A stretch of 64,000 nucleotides of DNA, from positions 1-64,000 of the forward strand of contig CAIWKX010000045.1 of NCBI GenBank assembly GCA_903913315.1, read 5' to 3'. Below are positions 9,581-17,753 of this stretch, in pieces. This stretch comes from an uncultured Bacteroidota bacterium (GTDB taxonomy: Bacteria; Bacteroidota; Bacteroidia; Flavobacteriales; Flavobacteriaceae). A model generated the notes under the pieces. The model was not told where the DNA came from. It saw only the letters and a list, made by a program, of their open reading frames with translations, and did no database searches. How positions within the stretch are numbered: position 1 is the stretch's first letter; each line of letters opens with the position of its first letter. The position numbers and the translations under genes are program-made.

Positions 9581-11556
9581 GAAAAGCATTGCTACCCACT
9601 ATAGTAATTGTCACAGCAAGTTTGTTGATAATAAGGCTTTTTTATTTGCAAGTTATTGATGATTCCTTAAAACTTAAATCTGAAAATAACGCCATTAAAA
9701 TTAAATATGATTATCCTGAAAGGGGTTATGTATATGATCGATATGGTAAACTTTTGATTGCAAATCAACCATCTTATGACATTATGGTGATTCCTAAAGA
9801 TGTTAAAGAATTGGATACCACTGAATTTTGTTCCCTATTAGATATTACTAAAGATTTTTTCATCAAAAAGATGGTTAAAGCTAGAGTATATAGTCCAATG
9901 TTGCCTTCTGTTTTTCTTCCTCAATTGAATAAGGTTGAATATGCTGCTTTTCAAGAAAAAATTAGAAAGTTCACTGGGTTTTATATTCAAAAGCGTTCTT
10001 TAAGAGATTACCAAGTTGATTATGGCGCTAATGTTTTTGGTTTTATCACGCAGGTAAATGAAAATATCGTAAAGAAAAATCCATATTATGTTGGTGGTGA
10101 CTTAATTGGAAAACAAGGAATCGAAGAAAGTTATGAAACTTATTTGAGAGGACAAAAAGGGGTGAAATATGTTTTAAAAGATAAATTCAACAGAGAAATT
10201 GGTTCTTATAAAGAAGGAAAATACGATACTATTTCCAAACAAGGAGATGATTTAACCTTGACTATTGACGGTGATTTACAGAAATATGGAGAAGAATTAA
10301 TGGTCAATAAATGGGGAGGAATTGTAGCAATTGAACCTAAAACGGGTGAAATTCTAGCATTGGTTAGTGCTCCAGATTTTGACCCTGCTTTATTAGTAGG
10401 AAGAAGACGTTCTAAAAACTATACATTACTGCATAATGACTCTATTGCAAAACCTTTATATGATAGAGGGCTTTTGGCAGAATATCCTCCTGGGTCACCC
10501 TTCAAAATATTAACCGCTTTGGTAGCACTTCAAGAAGGAGTAATTGATGAAAATACTACTTTTTATTGCAATCATGGATTCAGTTATGCACGAGGCAGAT
10601 TTATGAAATGTCACTGTCATGGAGGTGCCATGCAATTGCATAATGGTATTTATGAATCGTGTAACACCTATTTTTCTAATGTTTATATTAGAACCATCAA
10701 TAAATATAACAACCATCCTTATGCAGTTGATGTTTGGGCCAATCATATAAAAAGTTTTGGACTTGGAACTTTTATGGGATATGATTTACCTATTGGAAAA
10801 AAAGGTAAAATTCCAACTTCCAAAACCTATAAAAAAGTATATGCTGGATGGAATTGGGACGGGAAAACTATAGTTTCTAATGCTATTGGTCAAGGAGAGG
10901 TTTTAACAACTCCTATTCAGCTAGCTAATTTGATGGCAGCAGTTGCTAATAGAGGATATTATTATACACCCCATATCGTTAAGAAAATAAAAGGAGAAAT
11001 TTTAGACAAAAAGTTTAGAACTAAACATGTTACTACTATCGACAAAAAATATTTTGAACCTGTAATTAGTGGAATGTTTGATGTGTATAATAAAGGAACT
11101 GCTTTTGGATTGGGAGTAGCAGGAATAGATATTTGTGGTAAAACTGGAACTGCAGAAAACTATTTGAAAGTAAATGGCAAACGGATAAAACTCCAAGATC
11201 ACTCTATTTTTGTTGCCTTCGCACCCAAAGATGATCCTAAAATTGCCATTGCAGTTTTTGTTGAAAATGGGTATTGGGGAAAACGATGGGCAGGACCAAT
11301 TACTACCCTGATGATTGAAAAATACTTGAGAAGAAAAATCACTAAAACAGACTTTGAAAAAAGAATGTTAGAAGGAAGTTTGAAAGATCAATATAGCAAA
11401 TTATATCCAAGTAAACATCAAGATAGTCTTTCGTTGATTAATTCTAGGTTTAAAGATAGTATTACCAAAGTAAGAGCGTCTAGAGATTCTATTACTATAA
11501 AAGACAAAAAAGAGGTAAAATTTGACTCTGTAAAAAACAAATTGAAAACCAAATGA
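9577..11556 (+). CDS. mrdA: Penicillin-binding protein 2 (peptidoglycan transpeptidase)
   Basis: PPGSPFK (SxxK region), ESCNTYF (SxN-type), ICGKTGTAEN (KTG); 659 aa. Confidence 0.96.
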   Translation: MRKALLPTIVIVTASLLIIRLFYLQVIDDSLKLKSENNAIKIKYDYPERGYVYDRYGKLLIANQPSYDIMVIPKDVKELDTTEFCSLLDITKDFFIKKMVKARVYSPMLPSVFLPQLNKVEYAAFQEKIRKFTGFYIQKRSLRDYQVDYGANVFGFITQVNENIVKKNPYYVGGDLIGKQGIEESYETYLRGQKGVKYVLKDKFNREIGSYKEGKYDTISKQGDDLTLTIDGDLQKYGEELMVNKWGGIVAIEPKTGEILALVSAPDFDPALLVGRRRSKNYTLLHNDSIAKPLYDRGLLAEYPPGSPFKILTALVALQEGVIDENTTFYCNHGFSYARGRFMKCHCHGGAMQLHNGIYESCNTYFSNVYIRTINKYNNHPYAVDVWANHIKSFGLGTFMGYDLPIGKKGKIPTSKTYKKVYAGWNWDGKTIVSNAIGQGEVLTTPIQLANLMAAVANRGYYYTPHIVKKIKGEILDKKFRTKHVTTIDKKYFEPVISGMFDVYNKGTAFGLGVAGIDICGKTGTAENYLKVNGKRIKLQDHSIFVAFAPKDDPKIAIAVFVENGYWGKRWAGPITTLMIEKYLRRKITKTDFEKRMLEGSLKDQYSKLYPSKHQDSLSLINSRFKDSITKVRASRDSITIKDKKEVKFDSVKNKLKTK

Positions 11557-12815
11557 GACACCAAAGTATAAAGAACAATATCGACTGGATAAGCGTGGTC
11601 ATCTTTATTAGTTTGGTAATAATGGGATGGCTTAATATCTATTCCTCTTCATTGTCATCAGTTACGGGTGATACCTCTATTTTTGATTTGTCTCAGTTTT
11701 ACGGAAAACAATTATTGTATATTGGATTGGCCTTTCCATTAATTTTGATGATATTATTTGTGGAAGGGAAGTTCTATGAAAAATATTCTTCCGTTATCTA
11801 TACTGTTTCTATGTTATCTATTGCAGGTTTGTTTGTTTTTGGAAAATCTGTCAAAGGGCAAGCCAACTGGTATTCTTTTGGATCTTTTGGAATTCAACCC
11901 TCAGAATTTGCCAAAGCTGCCACAGCATTAGCATTAGCAAAATATTTATCAGATGTTCAAGTAAATTTAAAGAATTTGAATCATCAAATGATTGCAATGG
12001 CAATTGTTTTTTTTCCAGCTTTATTGATTGGTATTCACGACCCAGGGAGTGCTTTAGTGTATGCTATTTTCTTTGTGGTACTTTATCGTGAAGGATTGCC
12101 AGGATGGTACTTAATGACAGGTTTTATTGCCATAATTTTGTTTGTTTTAATGTTAATCACCAATAATCCTTTTATTGTAATCGGTATTGCATTTCTAGTT
12201 TTGGCTATTAATTATTACCGAAGTCGATTGATTGATAGAAACCTTATTGCCAGTGGTATTGTATTGGTTATTATTGCGCTTTTCTCTTTTTCTGTGAGCT
12301 TTGTTTTTAATAATATTTTTAAGCAACACCATAGAGATCGTTTTAATATTTTACTTGGGAAACAAGTCGATATGAAAGGAATTGGATACAACATCCATCA
12401 ATCCGAAATTGCTATTGGATCTGGAGGTTGGATTGGAAAAGGCTATCTGGAAGGAACACAAACCAAAGGAGGTTTTGTACCTGAACAACATACAGATTAT
12501 ATTTTTACAACAGTAGGAGAGGAGTGGGGATTTTTAGGTTCATTAGTGGTGATTGGGTTATTTGTAGCTTTATTTCTCCGGATTATTTATTTAGCCGAAA
12601 GGCAGAAAACAAAGTTTAGTAGGGTGTATGGCTATTGTGTAGCAGGAATCCTTTTTACGCACTTTTTTATCAATATTGCTATGGTGGCAGGAGTTTTTCC
12701 AACGGTTGGAATTCCGTTGCCGTTCTTTTCTTATGGAGGTTCTGGACTATGGGGATTTACAATATTGTTATTTATTTTCTTAAAAATGGATGCAAATAAA
12801 ATCAATGAATGGTAG
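11553..12815 (+). CDS. rodA: Rod shape-determining protein RodA (SEDS glycosyltransferase)
   Basis: FGIQPSEFAKAATALALAKYL, VPEQHTDYIFTTVGEEWGFLG, PLPFFSYGGSGLW. Confidence 0.97.
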   Translation: MRHQSIKNNIDWISVVIFISLVIMGWLNIYSSSLSSVTGDTSIFDLSQFYGKQLLYIGLAFPLILMILFVEGKFYEKYSSVIYTVSMLSIAGLFVFGKSVKGQANWYSFGSFGIQPSEFAKAATALALAKYLSDVQVNLKNLNHQMIAMAIVFFPALLIGIHDPGSALVYAIFFVVLYREGLPGWYLMTGFIAIILFVLMLITNNPFIVIGIAFLVLAINYYRSRLIDRNLIASGIVLVIIALFSFSVSFVFNNIFKQHHRDRFNILLGKQVDMKGIGYNIHQSEIAIGSGGWIGKGYLEGTQTKGGFVPEQHTDYIFTTVGEEWGFLGSLVVIGLFVALFLRIIYLAERQKTKFSRVYGYCVAGILFTHFFINIAMVAGVFPTVGIPLPFFSYGGSGLWGFTILLFIFLKMDANKINEW

Positions 12816-12850
12816 GATTGACTACTTACTTTTATCTTAGGTATATAATC

Positions 12851-12880
12851 AAACCATAATGACGTGTTATGGTTTTTTTT
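12851..12880 (+). terminator. Rho-independent terminator after rodA
   Basis: AAACCATAA-tgacgtg-TTATGGTTT followed by T run. Confidence 0.85.
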
Positions 12881-13292
12881 TAAACCAAATGGAAGTTACA
12901 GATTGCTAATAATGAATAAAAATACAAAAGTTGCAAAAGCATTTAATAGCACTGCAGTTCATTTTGACGCAGGTGAAATCGCAATTGTATTTTAGATTTT
13001 TTTGTTATTAGAAACTAATAAAAATGTCTAGTTTCTTTTGACTGCGTGATTATTGATTAAATGTGATACTACCGTTTTATTTTATCAAAAAGTAAATCGT
13101 TTAAATCAATCTCATACTCAATTGTTCGGATAAAATTTTGATTATTTTAGCTTTTATAATTGTATGTAAAAATATTGTTTCAATTACTTTTACTCTTTTG
13201 CGTAATATTTTTTTGCAGTTTTTAATCTCTCCTTTTTCTCTAAAAAAAATTAAATCTAAATTTGAAACTAATTCAAGAACCCTTTTTTTAGG

Positions 13293-13315
13293 AATAGGAT
13301 AGTGGTTATCCTATT
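13293..13315. repeat. Short perfect inverted repeat
   Basis: AATAGGATA-gtggt-TATCCTATT. Confidence 0.55.
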
Positions 13316-13647
13316 TTGAATGAAAAATAAATCATTACCATTTTTTCTCTAAATAAGTACTTTTACAATAATCAATTTGTCTATTTGAGTTGAATTCAAT
13401 TTTTTCTCTTAATTTTTTTTCTCTCCATTGCGGAAGCTATAAATCCATTTAACTAAATTATTTTTATTGTTCAAAATAATTCCAATACTATCATCTTTTA
13501 TTTGTGCAATAGGATTGTATAATTTTTCTTTGTTTTTGTTTTTACCAGATGATATAAATATTAATGTGGGTAAAATGATTATTGATTTTGACATTATTTT
13601 TATTATTTCAATCCTCCACATTATTGTAGCTGCCATTGCACCATTTT

Positions 13648-13916
13648 TTTGCGCACTAGAAAGGATTTTTTGCGCACTAAAAAGGATTTTTTGCGCACTA
13701 GAAAACATTGTTTGCGCACTAAAAAGGAAGTTTACCGCACTAAAAAGGAAGTTTACATGTCAAGAAAAAATCCTTTTTAGTGCAATTATTTATTTTTTTA
13801 GGAAGAAAAAATCCTTTTTGACCAAGAAAAAATGTTTTTTGACCAAGAAAAAATGTTTTCTAGTGCGCAAACAATGTTTTCTAGTGCGCAAACAATGTTT
13901 TTGTACCTCAAAAAAT
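13648..13916. repeat. Degenerate 21-bp tandem-repeat array arranged as two inverted arms
   Basis: GCGCACTA at 13651, 13672, 13693, 13714 and CCGCACTA at 13735, exactly 21 nt apart; right arm has reverse-complement units at 13812, 13833, 13854, 13875, 13896, also 21 nt apart. 13691-13725 is complementary to right-arm TTTTCTAGTGCGCAAACAATGTTTTCTAGTGCGCAA with one mismatch. Confidence 0.93.
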
Positions 13917-14429
13917 TAATTTCTCATACTGAAAAAAAGATCTCGAGTAGTCAAAACTATTTTTGTAGGACAGCAATCTGATTTTATAATTGTAATTGTT
14001 TTAGAACGTCGTGGTGTTCAAATATAAAAAGTGTTATTGCTCAATAAAATGCTACGGTTTGTTATTTTGACTTGAAATTTGTAGTAATCAAATGTTCAAA
14101 AAAAAAGTAGAATACGAGGCTTTTTTAGTGATTCTATTTTTTTTTGATAAAGATGACGCATTTTTATACCCCTTATGAATACTGACTTTTTTTATTGATA
14201 TAAAAATATTTTCTTAAACTGTCTTATTTAAATAATTGAAATTCAATTTTTTGACGCAAAACATCAGGTAAAAGTCAACACCTTAAGAAAGTAGTGCTAT
14301 CATTCGAATTGCATTATGCTAATCGCGATTATCCTTAACGTAGCAGTAATTAAGTTTGTCGGATAATTTCATATATTTGACAAAATTAATAACATCTATC
14401 TACCCGTTGGATGAAAATGAAAAGCCTAA

Positions 14430-14876
14430 TTGATGATCAAAAAAATAAATAAGACATCTTATTTCTATATTGCCACAGGATTGATTATTAGTTTATTTTC
14501 AATTGTTTCGCAGAACAAGCAGGTTTTAAATTTTGATGATATTTATTATGTTACTTCTGGAAATGATTTGGCACTGTATGTTTTTTTAATTTTTTTGGTA
14601 TTTGGAACCCTCTTTTTAGTGATTGAAAAACACTTAAGTTTTAGAATAACAGTTTTTCAATATCTTACGTTTACAATTCCTTTTCTCTATTTTATATTTT
14701 CAGATTGTATTATTAACAATATTCCTGGAAATTACCTTATCAATCCGATAGCCAATAAATTGATTAATATTTATATTCCAGTAGGTTTACTTGTTTGTTT
14801 CTATCTTAGTATTATTCTTTTTATTGCATTTTTTGTTTACTCTTTTTTTGAAGTGTTCCAAAGGAAGAAATGTTAA
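14430..14876 (+). CDS. Hypothetical membrane protein (about four TM helices)
   Basis: 148 aa hydrophobic ORF without a recognised family; isolated between non-coding stretches. Confidence 0.6.
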   Translation: MMIKKINKTSYFYIATGLIISLFSIVSQNKQVLNFDDIYYVTSGNDLALYVFLIFLVFGTLFLVIEKHLSFRITVFQYLTFTIPFLYFIFSDCIINNIPGNYLINPIANKLINIYIPVGLLVCFYLSIILFIAFFVYSFFEVFQRKKC

Positions 14877-15007
14877 AATAGAATAGGGTGTGCGATGACT
14901 ATTCCTACTTATAATAATCTCTTGCTTGGTTTGAAATCAATAGTGGAAAATTGATAAGAAAGCAACAAACAAAAACAACATTTAAGAATAGAAATACATT
15001 ATTACTC

Positions 15008-15469
15008 ATGAAACATCTATTATTTATAGCAACGATGTTGCTGACATTTGGGTGGGTTACTGCTCAGACAAAAATTTATACTGCCGAAGGGAATTATAAA
15101 GGAAAATTAAAATATATAATTGAGGGAGAAAAAATTTATTATGCCGAAGGAAATTATAAAGGGAAACTTGCTTTTTTAAGTGAAGGGGATAAATTATTTT
15201 ATGCTGAAGGGAATTACAAAGGAAAATTAGCAACAATCTTTGAAGGGGATAAGATTTTTAATGCTGCGGGGAATTATAAGGGCAACCTCTATATGGTGTT
15301 GGAAGGAGATAAAGCCTATTATGCAGAAGGAAACTACAAAGGGAAACTTTTATTTATAAAAGAAGGCGATAAAATTTATTATGCCGAGGGCAATTATAAA
15401 GGCAAACTTGCTGCTATAATTGAAGGCGGACTTTCGCGGGCTATTGTATTTGTGTTGCTTAACAATTAA
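15008..15469 (+). CDS. Secreted 20-aa repeat protein, hypothetical
   Basis: Start at ATG MKHLLFIATMLLTFGWVTAQ (signal peptide); repeats of the form YAEGNYKGKLxxxxEGDKxx about 6 times. Confidence 0.8.
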   Translation: MKHLLFIATMLLTFGWVTAQTKIYTAEGNYKGKLKYIIEGEKIYYAEGNYKGKLAFLSEGDKLFYAEGNYKGKLATIFEGDKIFNAAGNYKGNLYMVLEGDKAYYAEGNYKGKLLFIKEGDKIYYAEGNYKGKLAAIIEGGLSRAIVFVLLNN

Positions 15470-15525
15470 AATAAACTAGATAGAAATTCCTTATTATAGT
15501 CATTTTATATAAAAAAACAAAAAAA

Positions 15526-15562
15526 ATCCCTTTTCAGTTTTGTCTGAAAAGAGATTTTTATA
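15526..15562. terminator. Bidirectional terminator-like hairpin between convergent genes
   Basis: AATCCCTTTTCAG-ttttgt-CTGAAAAGAGATT with flanking A and T runs. Confidence 0.7.
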
Positions 15563-15577
15563 GTATAGCAACTTGTG

Positions 15578-16096
15578 TTATGCTTTTTTCTTTTTTTCTG
15601 CTTTGGTTGGAGCAGGTTTTGGGTCGGCGACATAATTTTTTACAATTGCATTTGCGCTTTCAATCCATTTAGAAGGTCCTCCGGCCACATAACCAGTGCT
15701 TCCTAATTTTTCTAAATTGATTTTACCATCCTCTTTAACAGAAGGTTTTACAAACCAAACCGTTGGATAACCTTGCACTTCAAACATTTGTTGCAATTGT
15801 CCATTTTGCTGTTTTATTTCATCCGATTGTGGTGTTTTTCTTGGGTAATCAAGTTCAACCAAAATAGCATGATCTTTTACCCAAGCTGTAAATTCGGGTG
15901 TTTTAAAAACTTCATTTTGCAAACGAATGCACCAACCACACCAATCGCTTCCAGTAAAAAATAAAAACAATGGTTTTTGCTCTTGTCTTGACGCTTCAAC
16001 GGCTTTACTCATGTCAGTATACCATGTTTGTCCTTCTTGTGCTTGTGCTGCCATTCCAGAAACCACTAGCATTACTATAAATAGTATCTTTTTCAT
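15578..16096 (-). CDS. Secreted thioredoxin-family protein
   Basis: Signal peptide; KPLFLFFTGSDWCGWCIRLQNEVF (WCGWC), GYPTVWFVKP. Confidence 0.88.
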   Translation of the reverse strand: MKKILFIVMLVVSGMAAQAQEGQTWYTDMSKAVEASRQEQKPLFLFFTGSDWCGWCIRLQNEVFKTPEFTAWVKDHAILVELDYPRKTPQSDEIKQQNGQLQQMFEVQGYPTVWFVKPSVKEDGKINLEKLGSTGYVAGGPSKWIESANAIVKNYVADPKPAPTKAEKKKKA

Positions 16097-16153
16097 TTAT
16101 TTAAATTTTATGTTGTATTCCGTTTTCAAAAATAATGCCGAAATTTAAGTAAA

Positions 16154-17677
16154 TTATTTTACTTCTTGCATTAGTTTTTTTACTAATGGTGAAATTACTA
16201 TTAAAAGGACTCCTGCAATTAAGGCATAAAGACCAAGTTGTTTGTAACCTTCTGTGTAGGTCATTAGTATATCATAATTTGTTGCGCCAACTTTTGCTTC
16301 AGAAAGTGATGCTCCTATTAAACCCGCAACATATTGCCCATAAGCACTTGCAAGAAACCACATTCCCATCATCATTCCTTGAAGATTTTTGGTAGAAAGT
16401 TTTGTCATAATTGACAAACCAATTGGTGACAAACACATTTCGCCAAGTGTAATTACTAATAATGCTAAAGTAAAAATATTTAAAGATGTAATTCCTTGTG
16501 CATTTGCGAAAAATTTGGTTGCAAAAATCACATAATATCCTAATCCTAATAGGATAAATCCTAATCCAAACTTGATAAGTGTGTTTGGCTCAAATTTTAT
16601 AGAATTTAACCAAATCCATAATAAGCCAATAGGAACCGCAACCAAAAGTATAAAAAATGCACCTCCAGAATTGTTTACACCATTTGCATCTAAGTTCATT
16701 CCCAAAAGATTTTTATCTAAATTCTCGGCAGCAAAAATGCTTAAAGACCCTCCACTTTGCTCATAAATTCCCCAAAAAATGATTGAGAAAAGAATAAATA
16801 CTAAAGCAGCCCACAATTTTTTTCTTTCAGCTGGAGTAACTTTAGTCATTTCATAGAAAAGATAAAGCAACGTTAAAGGACCAATTGTCCACATAAAATA
16901 GTCAGTATATTCTGTTTTAGAAACCATTATTTTAATAATTGGAATTAACAAAATTGTTCCAGCATAAACTGAATATTCCATCCATTTTGCTATAGGTTTT
17001 GACTTAACTTCAGCCAATGGATGACCAGGTTGCAAACCAATTGTTCCAAGAGATCTTTGTGTAAATATAAAATTCACAAGACTGATTATCATTACTATTG
17101 CAGCTAGTCCAAATGCTACATTCCAACGTTTATCTTCTGGAATTAAATTAGCAAACATTTCTCCTTTTCCGATAGCAATACATAAATATCCACCTAAAAG
17201 TGCGCCAAGATTAATGCCTGCATAAAACAATGAAAATCCAGCATCCGTTCTAGAATCTCCAGCTTTATAAAGTTTTCCAACCATTGTTGAAATATTTGGT
17301 TTGAAAAAACCTGTGCCAATTATGGTAAACGAAATTCCTAAAAAGAAATATTGATGAGGGTCGGTTGCAAGAATTGCACTACCAGTTATCATCAATAAAC
17401 CACCCCAAAAAAGTGATTTTCTAAAACCCAATATCTTATCTGCAAAAAGCCCTCCGATAAAAGTAAATGCATATACAAAAGCTTGAGTTGCGCCGTATTG
17501 CAAATTGGCATCCGTTTTATGAAAGTTTAATTGAGAAATCATAAAAAAAACCAACATCCCTCTCATTCCGTAAAAACAAAATCGTTCCCACATTTCTGAA
17601 AAGAAAAGACTCCAAATTTGTTTTGGATATTTTCCTTCAAAATCTTGAATTTGCTCTATTGTTAAGTCTTTGCTCAT
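16154..17677 (-). CDS. Peptide MFS transporter (POT/PTR family)
   Basis: FFSEMWERFCFYGMRGMLVFFM; GLFADKILGFRKSL; FYAGINLGALLGGYL. Confidence 0.93.
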   Translation of the reverse strand: MSKDLTIEQIQDFEGKYPKQIWSLFFSEMWERFCFYGMRGMLVFFMISQLNFHKTDANLQYGATQAFVYAFTFIGGLFADKILGFRKSLFWGGLLMITGSAILATDPHQYFFLGISFTIIGTGFFKPNISTMVGKLYKAGDSRTDAGFSLFYAGINLGALLGGYLCIAIGKGEMFANLIPEDKRWNVAFGLAAIVMIISLVNFIFTQRSLGTIGLQPGHPLAEVKSKPIAKWMEYSVYAGTILLIPIIKIMVSKTEYTDYFMWTIGPLTLLYLFYEMTKVTPAERKKLWAALVFILFSIIFWGIYEQSGGSLSIFAAENLDKNLLGMNLDANGVNNSGGAFFILLVAVPIGLLWIWLNSIKFEPNTLIKFGLGFILLGLGYYVIFATKFFANAQGITSLNIFTLALLVITLGEMCLSPIGLSIMTKLSTKNLQGMMMGMWFLASAYGQYVAGLIGASLSEAKVGATNYDILMTYTEGYKQLGLYALIAGVLLIVISPLVKKLMQEVK

Positions 17678-17697
17678 ATTTATTTAATTTAAAAAAA

Positions 17698-17725
17698 CAA
17701 ACCTACAAGAATTCTTGTAGGTTTG
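17698..17725 (-). terminator. Perfect 28-nt palindrome; terminator of the upstream POT gene on the - strand
   Basis: CAAACCTACAAGAA/TTCTTGTAGGTTTG; on the - strand followed by TTTTTTT. Confidence 0.8.
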
Positions 17726-17753
17726 AAAGATATAAAATATTTTTTAAAACAGA

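Noticed and set aside
10510-10746. Antisense ORFs inside pbp2, mreB, metH, pnp, maeB and other genes in the ORF track
   Set aside because: They overlap strong conserved genes on the opposite strand and show no family signal; typical of chance open frames in AT-rich DNA.
12912-12995. 27-codon ORF MNKNTKVAKAFNSTAVHFDAGEIAIVF as a leader or microprotein
   Set aside because: No regulated gene downstream, no repeat codons and no further support.
13409-13708. - strand 99-aa ORF as an intact gene
   Set aside because: Its N-terminus is the inverted-repeat array and it overlaps an ORF on the other strand; at most a remnant.
13648-13916. CRISPR array or TIGR-like guide array
   Set aside because: No constant repeat separated by unique variable spacers, units occur in both orientations, and no Cas or Tas-like protein nearby.
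12816-14429. tRNA or rRNA in the non-coding island
   Set aside because: No T-loop (GGTTCRANYCC) or other tRNA signature seen on reading; sequence too AT-rich.
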